This document shows positions 27,022 to 36,045 of a stretch of 50,344 nt of DNA, piece by piece. The stretch is from Inhella sp. Lineage in GTDB: Bacteria; Pseudomonadota; Gammaproteobacteria; Burkholderiales; Burkholderiaceae_C. The stretch covers positions 1 through 50,344 of the forward strand of contig NZ_JAPZSY010000005.1 of assembly GCF_027532025.1 (NCBI RefSeq), read 5' to 3'. How positions within the stretch are numbered: the stretch's first letter is position 1; each line of letters starts with the position of its first letter. The position numbers were made by a program, and so were the translations under genes. The notes beneath the pieces were generated by a model. The model made no database searches. It was not told the DNA's origin and was given only the letters and a program-made list of their open reading frames with translations.

Positions 27022-28068
27022 ATGCCCTCTCTTTTCGGTCTGCATCACCAAGCCCCGCACGAACGCGTGCTCATCGCCTCGGACGAGGCCACCGGACTGC
27101 GCACCCTCATCGCCGTCCACAACACCGCCCGCGGCCCCGGTTTCGGTGGTTGCCGTTTCTGGGCCTACGAAAACGACCTGGCCGCGCTGCACGATGCCCA
27201 GCGCCTCTCTCAAGGCATGAGCTACAAGAACGCACTGGCCAACCTGCCCTTCGGCGGCGGCAAGGCGGTCATCGTCAAGCCCAAGGGCGACTTCGACCGC
27301 GAGGCCCTGTTCGCCGCCTTCGCCCGCGCTGTGGACAGCCTGCAAGGCGCTTACATCACCGCCGAAGACGTGGGAACCACCACGGCCGATATGCGCGTGG
27401 TGCAGCGCCACACCGCCTACGTCAGCGGCATCCCGCGCGAAGGCGCCTTCGGTGGCGACCCCAGCCCGAAAACGGCTTGGGGCGTGTTTGTCTCCATCCA
27501 GGCCGGCGCGCAAGCCGTGCTCGGCCGCAGCGACCTGCACGGCCTGACCGTGGCCATCCAGGGCTTGGGCGCGGTGGGCTGGCACCTGGCTGAGTTCTTG
27601 CAGCAGGCCGGCGCCCGCCTCATGGTGGCCGACATCGACCCGGCCAAGACCGCCAAGGCGCAAGAGCGCTTCGGCGCCACGGTGGTGGGCGTGGACCAGA
27701 TCCTGAGCGCCCCGGCCGACATGCTGGCGCCCTGCGCGCTGGGCGCCAGCCTCAACGCGGCCACCATCCCCACGCTTCAAGCCAAGCTGGTCTGTGGCGC
27801 CGCCAACAACCAACTCGCTTTGCCCAGCGACGGGCAGTTGCTCGCTGAACGTGGCATCGCCTACTTGCCCGACTACTTGGTGAACGCCGGCGGCATCATT
27901 TCGGTGGCGCGCGAGTACCGCGGCGAGGGCGAGGAACAGGCGGTGATGGCCGAGGTCAGCCGCATCGCCGAGCGTGTCACCGAGTTGCTGGCGCGCATCA
28001 AGGTCAGTGGCCGCACGCCGGCGGCCGAGGCCGATGCGTGGGCCCAAAGCCTGCTGGTTCGAGCCTGA
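27022..28068 (+). CDS. Leu/Val/Phe-type amino-acid dehydrogenase
   Basis: 348 residues, close in length to leucine dehydrogenase. Catalytic lysines K69 (GMSYKNAL) and K81 (GGGKAVI) correspond to K68 and K80 of the Bacillus enzyme, and ITAEDVGT carries the catalytic aspartate. The NAD site is IQGLGAVG. It should convert a branched-chain or aromatic amino acid to its oxo acid with NAD. The ATG at 27022 matches the family start; the frame opens at 26941 without support. Two short dyads (one at 28089-28108) follow the stop. Confidence 0.9.
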   Translation: MPSLFGLHHQAPHERVLIASDEATGLRTLIAVHNTARGPGFGGCRFWAYENDLAALHDAQRLSQGMSYKNALANLPFGGGKAVIVKPKGDFDREALFAAFARAVDSLQGAYITAEDVGTTTADMRVVQRHTAYVSGIPREGAFGGDPSPKTAWGVFVSIQAGAQAVLGRSDLHGLTVAIQGLGAVGWHLAEFLQQAGARLMVADIDPAKTAKAQERFGATVVGVDQILSAPADMLAPCALGASLNAATIPTLQAKLVCGAANNQLALPSDGQLLAERGIAYLPDYLVNAGGIISVAREYRGEGEEQAVMAEVSRIAERVTELLARIKVSGRTPAAEADAWAQSLLVRA

Positions 28069-28135
28069 GCCCCAGCCCTCCGGGTGGGGCCGATCCCCAT
28101 GGGTCGGCGGCGTGGCGCCCGCTACGCTGCCGGCC

Positions 28136-30604
28136 ATGATCAAGACCTGGATTCGCCGCCTGGGCTGGCTGTTGCTGGCCCTGCTGGGGCTGGCCTGTGT
28201 GGCCCTCGCCATCTACCTGCTGCGGGCGCAGCCGCAACAAAGCGGCCAGCGCGCTGCGTCCGGTTTGGCCGCGGCGGTCACCATCGAACGCGATGCCCAT
28301 GGCGTGCCCACCGTCAAGGCCGGCTCGTGGCCCGATCTGGCCTACGGGCTGGGGTTTGTGCACGGGCAGGACCGTGCTTGGCAGCTGGAATCGCAGCGCC
28401 GCATCGGACGCGGCGAGTTGGCCGAAGCCTTTGGGGCGACCGCCCTGGATGTCGATCGCTTCCTGCGCGCGCTGGGCGTGCGCCGCGCCGCCGAAGCCCG
28501 CTGGGCCTGGCTGCAGCGGCAAACCGATGCCGATTCCCAGCGCTCCATCGCCCTGTTGCAGGCCTACAGCCGCGGCGTGAATGCCGGCCGTGCCGCGCAG
28601 GCCCGCCCGCCCGAGATGCTGATCTTGAACCTGCCGCTGCACGACTGGACCCCCATCGACAGCTTGGCTTGGGCCCTGATGATGAGCTGGGACCTGAGCG
28701 GCAACTGGCACCATGAACTGCTGAGGCTTCGCTTGGCCTTGCAGCTGCCTGACGAGGGCCCGAACGGGCGCAGCGCCCTGGCGCGCATCCACACCCTGAT
28801 GCCCGCTTACCCCGGCGACCGGCTGCCCGACACGGCCGACTACCCGGCCCTGTACCGCCAACTGGGGCTGGATCCCCAAAGGGCCGAGCACGTTGCCGCC
28901 GCCCTGCAGCAACAGGCGCCGCGCTCTGGCGTGGAAGGCACGGGCTCCAACAACTGGCTGGTGGCCGGCAGTCGCAGCGCCACGGGCTCGCCCCTGGTGG
29001 CCAACGACCCCCACCTGCATTTGCAAAGCCCGGCCCTTTGGTACCTGGCCCGGCTGGAGGCACCCGGCCTCAAGGTGGCCGGCGGCACCCTGCCCGGCCT
29101 GCCCTTCGTCGTGCTGGGCCAGAACGAGCGCATCGCCTGGGCCTTCACCAACACCGGACCGGACACACAGGACCTGTACCTGGAAGAGCTGCGCGAGCTT
29201 AACGGCCGCACCGAAATCCGCACGCCCACCGGATGGACCGCGGCCCATGTGCACGAGGAACGCATCCGCGTGAAGGGCGCGCCCGACGAGGTGCTGCGCG
29301 TGCGCGTGGGGCGCCACGGGCCCTTGATCTCCGATGCTGGCGTTGGCGCCGACCTGCTGGCCGCCACCGGCAAGCGCTACGGCCTGGCCATGCGCTGGGC
29401 CTCGCTGGACCCTGAGAGCGACCCCATCGCCGCCGGCGTGGGTCTCAACCAAGCCGGCAGCGTGGACGCGTTTTTCGGGGCGGCCCGTCGTTTCGCGGCC
29501 CCCATGCAAAACATGCTCGTGGCCGACCGCGACGGCCACACGGGCTTCATTGCGTCCGCCCTGGTGCCCGTGCGCGGCCCGCAGCATGACCTGCACGGGC
29601 TTGCGCCCGCCCCGGGCTGGGAGGCCCGCTACGACTGGCAAGGCTACCTGCCCCTGGACGCCATGCCGCGCGACAAGAACCCCGCTCGCGGCTGGATCGC
29701 CACCGCCAACCAGCGCACCGTGCCCGACGACTACCCCCACCACCTGTCGCACGAGTGGGCCTTGCCCTACCGCCAGCAGCGCATCGAACAGCTGCTGCAG
29801 GCCACGCCCAAGCACAGCCTGGACAGCTTCGCGGCCATGCAGGCCGACGTGCACAGCCTGGCTGCGGCCCCGCTGCTGCCCTGGCTGAAGAACGCGCGCA
29901 GCGCGCACGCTTTGGCGCCGGCGGCACAAGCCGCGCTGCGCGATTTCGACGGCACCATGCGAGCCGACAGCGCCGCCCCCCTGATCTTCTGGGCGTGGGC
30001 TCGCCAGCTCACCCTGGGCGTTTTCCAAGACGACCTGGGCGCTGCGCTCTTCGAGCGCGCCTTCGCCACTCGCTCCTTCCGAGATGCCTTGCACGAGCGC
30101 CTCGCCGCCAACGACGCCGCTTGGTGCGACGACCGACGCACACCTAAGGCCGAGACCTGTGCCGACCAAGCCGACGCGGCCCTGACGCGCGCGCTGGACG
30201 AACTGCAAGCGCGCTTCGGCCCCGACGTGGGGCGGTGGACTTGGGGCCAGGCCCACGTGGCCAAGGGCGAGCACCGTCCCTTCTCGCACGTGCCGGCGCT
30301 GCGGCCGATCTTCGAGCTGCGCACGCCGGTGGGCGGCGACACCTACACGGTCAACGTGTCGAGGGTGGACCTGCACCCCGACTGGGCGGGCGACGTGTAC
30401 ACCGACGACCACGGCCCCAGCCTGCGCACCCTGATGGACGTCGCCAACCCCGCTCGATCGCGCATGGTGCAGTCGACCGGCCAATCCGGCCTGCCTTGGC
30501 GTGCCACCTACCGCGACTTGCTGCCGCTGTGGCGGGACGGTCGCTACCTGCCCTTGTGGAGTGCCGAGCCGCCGGCGCACACGCTGGTCCTGCAGCCCCA
30601 ATGA
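28136..30604 (+). CDS. penicillin acylase-family (Ntn) amidohydrolase
   Basis: 822 residues. An N-terminal membrane segment (about 8-28) leads to an alpha part, a linker, and the beta part beginning at S271 in GTGSNNWLV. That serine becomes the N-terminal nucleophile after self-cleavage at G270. Later motifs VANDPHL, GLPFVVLGQNERIAWAFTN and the Asn-rich end support the fold. Family members hydrolyse penicillin G, acyl-homoserine lactones or other amides; the substrate is unknown here. The helix has no obvious signal cleavage site, so the enzyme may stay anchored in the periplasm. It ends at a bidirectional terminator. Confidence 0.9.
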   Translation: MIKTWIRRLGWLLLALLGLACVALAIYLLRAQPQQSGQRAASGLAAAVTIERDAHGVPTVKAGSWPDLAYGLGFVHGQDRAWQLESQRRIGRGELAEAFGATALDVDRFLRALGVRRAAEARWAWLQRQTDADSQRSIALLQAYSRGVNAGRAAQARPPEMLILNLPLHDWTPIDSLAWALMMSWDLSGNWHHELLRLRLALQLPDEGPNGRSALARIHTLMPAYPGDRLPDTADYPALYRQLGLDPQRAEHVAAALQQQAPRSGVEGTGSNNWLVAGSRSATGSPLVANDPHLHLQSPALWYLARLEAPGLKVAGGTLPGLPFVVLGQNERIAWAFTNTGPDTQDLYLEELRELNGRTEIRTPTGWTAAHVHEERIRVKGAPDEVLRVRVGRHGPLISDAGVGADLLAATGKRYGLAMRWASLDPESDPIAAGVGLNQAGSVDAFFGAARRFAAPMQNMLVADRDGHTGFIASALVPVRGPQHDLHGLAPAPGWEARYDWQGYLPLDAMPRDKNPARGWIATANQRTVPDDYPHHLSHEWALPYRQQRIEQLLQATPKHSLDSFAAMQADVHSLAAAPLLPWLKNARSAHALAPAAQAALRDFDGTMRADSAAPLIFWAWARQLTLGVFQDDLGAALFERAFATRSFRDALHERLAANDAAWCDDRRTPKAETCADQADAALTRALDELQARFGPDVGRWTWGQAHVAKGEHRPFSHVPALRPIFELRTPVGGDTYTVNVSRVDLHPDWAGDVYTDDHGPSLRTLMDVANPARSRMVQSTGQSGLPWRATYRDLLPLWRDGRYLPLWSAEPPAHTLVLQPQ

Positions 30605-30606
30605 AC

Positions 30607-30629
30607 AAGCCCGGCCAAGGGCCGGGCTT
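30607..30629. terminator. bidirectional terminator between acylase and livF
   Basis: AAGCCCGGCC (30607-30616) and GGCCGGGCTT (30620-30629) form a perfect 10-bp stem with a three-base loop, directly after the acylase stop and 18 bases past the end of livF on the other strand. The plus side continues CTTGG and the minus side GTTCAT, so T-runs are short, but stem and place are convincing. Confidence 0.7.
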
Positions 30630-30647
30630 CTTGGACGAGCGCAGGGC

Positions 30648-31376
30648 TCACTCGCCCAGGTAAGCGGCTCGCACCTTCGGGTCGGCGAGCAAATCGCTGC
30701 CGCGGCCGGTCATCGTCACAGCGCCCGACTCCATGACGTAGCCCCGATTGGCCAGGGCCAAGGCCCGGCTGGCGTTTTGCTCCACCAGCAAGACGGTGAC
30801 GCCCTTGCCATGGATGTCGTGCACTACCTCGAAGATCTTGTCGACCATGATGGGCGACAGGCCCATCGAAGGCTCGTCCAGCAACAGCACCTCTGGACGG
30901 GCCATCAGCGCGCGGCCCATGGCCAGCATCTGCTGCTCGCCACCGCTCATCGTGCCGGCCAGTTGATCCTTGCGTTCGCGCAGGCGGGGGAACAGGCCAA
31001 AGACCATCTGCATGTCCTGTGCGATGGCCTCGGTGTCGCGGCGGATGTAGGCCCCCATCTGCAGGTTCTCGGTGATGGTCATGCGCGTGAAGGTGCCTCG
31101 CCCCTCGGGCACCATCACCAAGCCCTGCTTGGCCAAGTTCCAAGCCCCCTGCCCCTTGATGGAGCGCCCCTTGAACAGCACCTCGCCCTCGGCGATGGAT
31201 TGCAGGCCGGTGACGGCCTTGAGCGTCGTGGTCTTGCCGGCGCCGTTGGCCCCGATCAGGCTGACCAACTCGCCACGTCGCACCTCGAAATCGACGCCCT
31301 TGACGGCCTTGATGCCGCCGTACGACACCTTCAGGCCGCTGACCTGCAGCAGCACTTCGGCGGGGTTCTGATTCAT
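30648..31376 (-). CDS. livF: branched-chain amino-acid ABC transporter ATPase LivF
   Basis: 242 residues. It is one of the two ATPases of the high-affinity branched-chain amino-acid importer. Walker A GANGAGKTT, the LivF-typical LVMVPEGRGTFTRMT stretch, signature MSGGEQQMLA and Walker B LLLDEPSMGL are present. The ATG at 31376 is chosen; the frame runs on upstream to 31523 across the livG end. It lies 26 bases after livG and is last in livHMGF. Confidence 0.95.
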   Translation of the reverse strand: MNQNPAEVLLQVSGLKVSYGGIKAVKGVDFEVRRGELVSLIGANGAGKTTTLKAVTGLQSIAEGEVLFKGRSIKGQGAWNLAKQGLVMVPEGRGTFTRMTITENLQMGAYIRRDTEAIAQDMQMVFGLFPRLRERKDQLAGTMSGGEQQMLAMGRALMARPEVLLLDEPSMGLSPIMVDKIFEVVHDIHGKGVTVLLVEQNASRALALANRGYVMESGAVTMTGRGSDLLADPKVRAAYLGE

Positions 31377-31402
31377 GCCCGATCCCTCTCGCTCAACCGG
31401 CC

Positions 31403-32179
31403 TCAATGGGCCGCGTGACCGGCGCCCAGGTAGGCCTCGATCACTTTTTCGTTCTTCTGCACCTCGGCCGGCGTGCCTTCGGCGATTTGCTTGCCGTAGT
31501 CGAGTACCGTCACCCGGTCGCACAGGCCCATGACCAGCTTGACGTCGTGCTCGATCAGCAAGATGGTGCGGCCGTCGTTGCGGATGCGGTCGATCAGCTC
31601 GCGCAGCACCACCTTCTCGGTCTGGTTCATGCCGGCGGCCGGTTCGTCCAACGCGATCAGCTTGGGGTCGGTGGCCAGCGCGCGGGCGATCTCGAGCCGG
31701 CGCTGGTCGCCGTAGCTCAGCGTGCGGGCGCGGAACTCGGCGTGCTTGCCGATGCCCACGTAGTCCAGCAACTCCCGAGCCCGCGCCTCGATGGCGCGCT
31801 CTTCGGCCTTGAATCCCGGCGTGCGGAAGATCGCGCCCAGCACGCCCGAGCCCGTCCGCACGTGGCGCCCCACCATCACGTTTTCGAGCGCAGTCATTTC
31901 CGGGAACAAGCGGATGTTTTGGAACGTGCGGGCAATACCCGCCTTGGCCACCAAGTGCACAGCGGCCGGCTTGTAGGGCTGTCCGCCCAGCTCGAAGATG
32001 CCGCCATCGGGCACGTACAGGCCAGTGATCACGTTGAAGAACGTCGTCTTGCCCGCGCCGTTGGGCCCGATCAGCCCATAGACCTGACCTTGCTCGATGG
32101 TGATGCCCACCTCGCTCAAGGCCTGCACGCCACCAAAGCGCTTGGAGGCACCCTGGACTTTCAGAACGACGTTGCTCAT
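31403..32179 (-). CDS. livG: branched-chain amino-acid ABC transporter ATPase LivG
   Basis: 258 residues. Walker A GPNGAGKTT, the LivG-typical GIARTFQNIRLF, signature LSYGDQRRLEIARAL, Walker B LIALDEPAAGMN and the switch LIEHDVKLVM identify it. The LSYGD signature instead of LSGGQ is normal for LivG. The start overlaps the livM stop by four bases (ATGA at 32179-32176), so translation is coupled. A longer open frame upstream is a shadow of livM. Confidence 0.95.
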   Translation of the reverse strand: MSNVVLKVQGASKRFGGVQALSEVGITIEQGQVYGLIGPNGAGKTTFFNVITGLYVPDGGIFELGGQPYKPAAVHLVAKAGIARTFQNIRLFPEMTALENVMVGRHVRTGSGVLGAIFRTPGFKAEERAIEARARELLDYVGIGKHAEFRARTLSYGDQRRLEIARALATDPKLIALDEPAAGMNQTEKVVLRELIDRIRNDGRTILLIEHDVKLVMGLCDRVTVLDYGKQIAEGTPAEVQKNEKVIEAYLGAGHAAH

Positions 32180-33315
32180 GCCGCTTCTCCCTTGACCGGC
32201 GCGGCTTTGCCGTGCTCGGGGCTGGGCCACAAGCCGCGGGGCCGCACCAGCATGATGGTGATCATGGCCAGCGCGATCAGCATCTGGCGCAAGATGGACG
32301 CATCGATGCGCCCGCCGGTCAGGTTCTGGATGTCCCCCGCCACGTAGCGCAGCACCTCGGGCAAGGCGGCCAACAGCAAGGCGCCGAGGATGACGCCAGG
32401 CAAGTGCCCCATCCCACCCAGCACCACCATCGCCACGATCATGATGCTTTCCTGGAGGCTGAACGATTCCGGGCTGACAAACCCTTGGAAGCCCGCAAAC
32501 ATGGCCCCAGCCACGCCGCCGAAGGTGGCGCCCATGCCAAACGCCAGCAACTTGAGGTTGCGCGTGTTCAAGCCCATGGCCTTGGCGGCGATTTCGTCTT
32601 CGCGGATGGCCATCCAGGCGCGGCCAATGCGGCTGTTTTCTAGGCGCCAGCAGATGAGCACGCTGACGACGACCAAGACCAAGAACAACCAGTAGTACTG
32701 CGTCACGCCGGGGATGGACACCGACTCCCAGGTCTTGCCAAACAGGCTGATGTCGCCCAATTCGATGCGGCTCGACAGCGGATAGCCAAAGAGGGTGACG
32801 GGGTCGATGGTGCCGATGCCCCGCGGGCCGTTGGTGATGTTGACGGGGTGTTCCAAGTTGTTCAGGAACACGCGAATGATTTCGCCAAAGCCCAAGGTGA
32901 CGATCGCCAGGTAGTCGCCGCGCAGCTTCAAGGTGGGCGCCCCCAGCAGCACACCCGCCAAGGCCGCCAGCGCCGCCGCCATCGGCAACACCACCCACAG
33001 CGGCGAATGCAAGCCGTCGGGGAAGGCGGTGGCGAAGCTCGCAAAGTTCTCCATCAGGTGCGGGCTGGCCAGCAAGGCGAACATGTAGGCGCCCACGGCG
33101 TAAAACGCCACGTAGCCCAGGTCCAACAAACCGGCGTAGCCCACCACCACGTTCAGCCCCAGGGCCAACAGCACATACAGCAGGGCCACGGCCATGATGC
33201 GGATGGGGCCGTTGCCCATGTCCATCACCTGCACGAACAGGGGCAGGGCCATGGCCAGCACCGCGCACACCCCAAAGGCGGTCATGCGTTGGGCATTGCT
33301 CATCGATGAAAACAT
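32176..33315 (-). CDS. livM: branched-chain amino-acid ABC transporter permease LivM
   Basis: 379 residues with eight or more hydrophobic helices. The family pattern ALGLNVVVGYAGLLDLGYVAFYAVGAY, GDYLAIVTLGFGEI and GRAWMAIREDEIAAKAMG is diagnostic; the last contacts the ATPases. GGAGG stands seven bases before the ATG. It starts 13 bases after livH. Together with LivH it forms the membrane channel. Confidence 0.95.
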   Translation of the reverse strand: MFSSMSNAQRMTAFGVCAVLAMALPLFVQVMDMGNGPIRIMAVALLYVLLALGLNVVVGYAGLLDLGYVAFYAVGAYMFALLASPHLMENFASFATAFPDGLHSPLWVVLPMAAALAALAGVLLGAPTLKLRGDYLAIVTLGFGEIIRVFLNNLEHPVNITNGPRGIGTIDPVTLFGYPLSSRIELGDISLFGKTWESVSIPGVTQYYWLFLVLVVVSVLICWRLENSRIGRAWMAIREDEIAAKAMGLNTRNLKLLAFGMGATFGGVAGAMFAGFQGFVSPESFSLQESIMIVAMVVLGGMGHLPGVILGALLLAALPEVLRYVAGDIQNLTGGRIDASILRQMLIALAMITIMLVRPRGLWPSPEHGKAAPVKGEAA

Positions 33316-33328
33316 GCTGCGTCCTCCC

Positions 33329-34252
33329 TCAGGCGCGGTCGGCCACGCGTTCGCCCAGCAGGCCCGAAGGCCGCAGCGTCAGCACCAGGATGAGGGCCAC
33401 GAAGGCAAAGATGTCGGCGTAGTGGCTGCCCAAGACACCGCCGGTCAGTTGGCCCAAGTAACCGGCCCCGATGGCCTCGATCAGCCCCAACAGCACGCCC
33501 CCCACCATGGCACCGGCCAAATTGCCAATGCCACCCAACACGGCGGCGGTAAAGGCCTTGAGGCCGGGCATGAAGCCCATGCTGTGCTGCGCGGTGCCGT
33601 AATTCGCGGCCCACATCAAGCCGGCCACGGCAGCCAAGGCCGCGCCGATGACGAAGGTGGCTGAGATGACGAAGTCGGGCTTGACCCCCATGAGCGCCGC
33701 CACCCGAGGGTTCTCGGCCGTGGCGCGCATGGCGCGACCCAGCTTCGTCTTGTTCACCAGGAACATCAGCCCAGCCAACAGCACGCAGGTGGTGGCCAAG
33801 ATCACCACCTGGGTCACCGAGATCACGGGACCGCCCAGGTTGATGGGCTCCACCGGCAACAGCTGCGGAAAGGGCTTGGGGTTGGGCTTCCAGATCACCA
33901 TCGCCAGGGTCTGCAGCAGCAGGCTCATGCCCATGGCGGTGATGAGGGGGGCCAAGCGGGGCGCATTGCGCAGGGGTCGGTACGCGATCTTCTCGACCGA
34001 AAAGTTCACCACGCAGCACACCACGATGGCGCAAACCAAACCCGTGGCCATCAACAACCAGCCGGGCATGCCACTGCCACCGAGGAAGGTGATCACGGTC
34101 CACGCCGTGAGCGCCCCAATCATCAAGATCTCGCCATGCGCGAAATTGATGAGGTTGATGATGCCGTACACCATCGTGTAGCCCAAGGCCACCAGGGCGT
34201 ACATGCTGCCCAAAACCAGGCCGTTGATGACCTGCTGAAAGAAGGTTTCCAA
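33329..34252 (-). CDS. livH: branched-chain amino-acid ABC transporter permease LivH
   Basis: 307 residues. Typical LivH: FFQQVINGLVLGSMYALVAL at the start, NFAHGEILMIGA, GRAMRATAENPRVAALMG and the GGIGNLAGAMVGG loop. The start codon is TTG at 34252, supported by AGGAG six bases before it. It heads livHMGF. No periplasmic binding-protein gene is beside it, so that component must lie elsewhere. A hairpin (34298-34322) separates it from the ald gene upstream, making an own promoter likely, though none is clear. Confidence 0.94.
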   Translation of the reverse strand: METFFQQVINGLVLGSMYALVALGYTMVYGIINLINFAHGEILMIGALTAWTVITFLGGSGMPGWLLMATGLVCAIVVCCVVNFSVEKIAYRPLRNAPRLAPLITAMGMSLLLQTLAMVIWKPNPKPFPQLLPVEPINLGGPVISVTQVVILATTCVLLAGLMFLVNKTKLGRAMRATAENPRVAALMGVKPDFVISATFVIGAALAAVAGLMWAANYGTAQHSMGFMPGLKAFTAAVLGGIGNLAGAMVGGVLLGLIEAIGAGYLGQLTGGVLGSHYADIFAFVALILVLTLRPSGLLGERVADRA

Positions 34253-34297
34253 GCCGTACTCCTACCGCTGCGCCGAAGGCCAAGCGCGTTGGATTAT

Positions 34298-34322
34298 GAG
34301 AGGGGCGATCGCCGCCCCTCTC
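34298..34322 (-). terminator. hairpin between ald and livH
   Basis: GAGAGGGGCG (34298-34307) and CGCCCCTCTC (34313-34322) form a perfect 10-bp stem with a five-base loop, 19 bases past the ald stop. On the minus strand it is followed by ATAATCC with no long T-run. It probably ends most ald transcripts and separates them from livHMGF. Confidence 0.55.
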
Positions 34323-34340
34323 CGTGGGAATACCCGGCCG

Positions 34341-35444
34341 TCAGAGCACGTTCACATGGGGCAGACCCAGGTCCCGGGCCACGGCGACGTGGGTGACTTG
34401 GCCCTCGTGCACCGTCAAACCCGCCGCCAGATGCGGGTCGGCTCGGCAGGCGGCCTGCCAGCCCAAATCGGCCAGCGCCAGCGTGAAGGGCAAGGTGGCG
34501 TTGTTCAGGGCAAACGTGCTGGTGCGCGGCACGGCACCCGGCATGTTGGCCACGCAGTAATGCACAACACCATCGACCACGTAAGTGGGGTCGGCATGGG
34601 TCGTCGCGTGGCTGGTCTCGAAGCAGCCGCCTTGGTCGATGGCCACGTCCACGATGACGCTGCCAGGCTTCATGCGCGCCAAGTGCGCGCGTCGCACGAG
34701 CTTGGGCGCCGAGGCGCCCGGCACCAGCACCGCACCGACCACGAGGTCGGCCCCCAGCACCGCCTCTTCGGTGGCGTCCAGGCTGGCATAGGCGGTGCGC
34801 AAGCGTCCGCCAAACACCTCGTCCAGTTGCCGCAAGCGGGGCAGGCTCTTGTCCAGCACCGTCACCTCGGCGCCCAGGCCCATGGCCATGCGCGCAGCAT
34901 GGGTGCCCACCACGCCGCCGCCCAGCACGGCCACCTTGGCCGGCGCCACGCCGGGCACACCGCCCAACAACACGCCCAGGCCACCGTTGGCCTTTTGCAG
35001 GGCCACGGCGCCAACTTGGACGGCCATGCGGCCGGCCACTTCGCTCATGGGCGCCAGAAGCGGCAGGCCGCCGCGGGCATCGGTGATGGTCTCGTAGGCA
35101 ATGGCGGTGCAGCCGCTCTTCATGAGCCCGGCCGCTTGTTCCGGGTCCGGCGCCAAGTGCAGGTAGGTGAACAGCAACTGGCCGCGGCGCAGCATGGCGC
35201 ACTCTTGGGGCTGCGGCTCTTTGACCTTGACGATCATGTCGGCCTGCTCAAACACCGACGCCGCGTCCGGCAGGATCCGGGCGCCAGCGGCTTGGTAGGC
35301 GGCGTCGTCGCACCCGATGCCAGCGCCAGCGCCGGCTTGCACCATCACCTGGTGACCGTGGTGCACGGCCTCGCGCACGCTGGATGGCGTCATGCCGACG
35401 CGGTATTCGTGGTTCTTGATTTCGGTGGGGACACCAAGGCGCAT
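34341..35444 (-). CDS. ald: alanine dehydrogenase
   Basis: 367 residues. It converts L-alanine to pyruvate and ammonia with NAD. The pyruvate-binding R15 (HEYRVGMTP), K75 (VKVKEPQ) and H96 (YLHLAPD) are present, as are the NAD motif [12 protein letters not shown] and the catalytic aspartate in [12 protein letters not shown]. The ATG at 35444 has GGAGAG about five bases before it; the upstream frame to 35516 adds an unconvincing leader. It is divergent from an Lrp-type gene, a common pair in which the regulator controls ald in response to alanine. Confidence 0.95.
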   Translation of the reverse strand: MRLGVPTEIKNHEYRVGMTPSSVREAVHHGHQVMVQAGAGAGIGCDDAAYQAAGARILPDAASVFEQADMIVKVKEPQPQECAMLRRGQLLFTYLHLAPDPEQAAGLMKSGCTAIAYETITDARGGLPLLAPMSEVAGRMAVQVGAVALQKANGGLGVLLGGVPGVAPAKVAVLGGGVVGTHAARMAMGLGAEVTVLDKSLPRLRQLDEVFGGRLRTAYASLDATEEAVLGADLVVGAVLVPGASAPKLVRRAHLARMKPGSVIVDVAIDQGGCFETSHATTHADPTYVVDGVVHYCVANMPGAVPRTSTFALNNATLPFTLALADLGWQAACRADPHLAAGLTVHEGQVTHVAVARDLGLPHVNVL

Positions 35445-35539
35445 GGGGCTCTCCGGTTGCGGGATGGAATGAAACACCGCCCATCGTCGTCCGAGCCGCG
35501 CCGCAGCAAATGGCAAGAAGTGCCTGGGCTAACCCTTGG

Positions 35540-35560
35540 TTTGCGCAACTTCATGCGAAA
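35540..35560. promoter_or_regulatory. dyad in the ald / Lrp-type intergenic region
   Basis: TTTGCGCA (35540-35547) and TGCGAAA (35554-35560) form an inverted repeat around ACTTCA with one unpaired G, 20 bases before the regulator start and 96 before that of ald. A site of this size and place suits an Lrp/AsnC-type dimer controlling both genes. Binding is inferred. Confidence 0.45.
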
Positions 35561-35580
35561 CGGAGTCGATACTGCGCGTC

Positions 35581-36045
35581 ATGAAAGCCAGTCTTGACCG
35601 AATCGATCGATCAATCTTGCGCCTTTTGCAAAGCGATGGTCGACTGAGCAACGCGCAGCTGGCCGAGCGCGTGTCGCTCAGCCCCTCCGCCTGCCTGCGG
35701 CGCCTGCAACGGCTGGAAGAAGACGGCGTGATCCACGGCTATCGCGCCGAGTTGAGTGGGAACGCCATCGGTCGGCCCACCACCGTGTTCATCGAGGTCA
35801 CCTTGTCCAACCAGGGCACGGCCGCCCTCGACGCTTTCGAGCGCGCGGTGGCTGCCTGCCCCGACGTGCTGGAGTGCCACTTGATGAGTGGCGACTTCGA
35901 CTACCTGCTGCGCGTGGCTGTGGCCGACTTGGCCGACTACGAGCGGCTGCACCGCCACCACCTGGCGGCCTTGCCTCATGTGGCCCGCGTTCGCACCGCG
36001 TTCGCCATGCGCGCCGTCGTGCCCAGCCGGGGTTTCCCGCTGTGA
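35581..36045 (+). CDS. Lrp/AsnC-family transcriptional regulator
   Basis: 154 residues. A winged helix (DRIDRSILRLLQSDGRLSN, then ERVSLSPSACLRRLQRLEE) leads to the ligand-sensing RAM domain with FIEVTL and HLMSGDFDYLLRV. Such proteins form octamers and respond to amino acids. Divergent from ald, it is likely an AldR-like regulator. The ATG at 35581 is the family start. It overlaps by four bases (GTGA) the following hydratase-like gene. Confidence 0.93.
   Translation: MKASLDRIDRSILRLLQSDGRLSNAQLAERVSLSPSACLRRLQRLEEDGVIHGYRAELSGNAIGRPTTVFIEVTLSNQGTAALDAFERAVAACPDVLECHLMSGDFDYLLRVAVADLADYERLHRHHLAALPHVARVRTAFAMRAVVPSRGFPL

Noticed and set aside
28004-30601. An 865-codon minus-strand open frame across the acylase gene
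   Set aside because: Antisense shadow of a clear penicillin-acylase-family gene; composition is Gly/Gln/Val/Ala-rich and no domain is visible.
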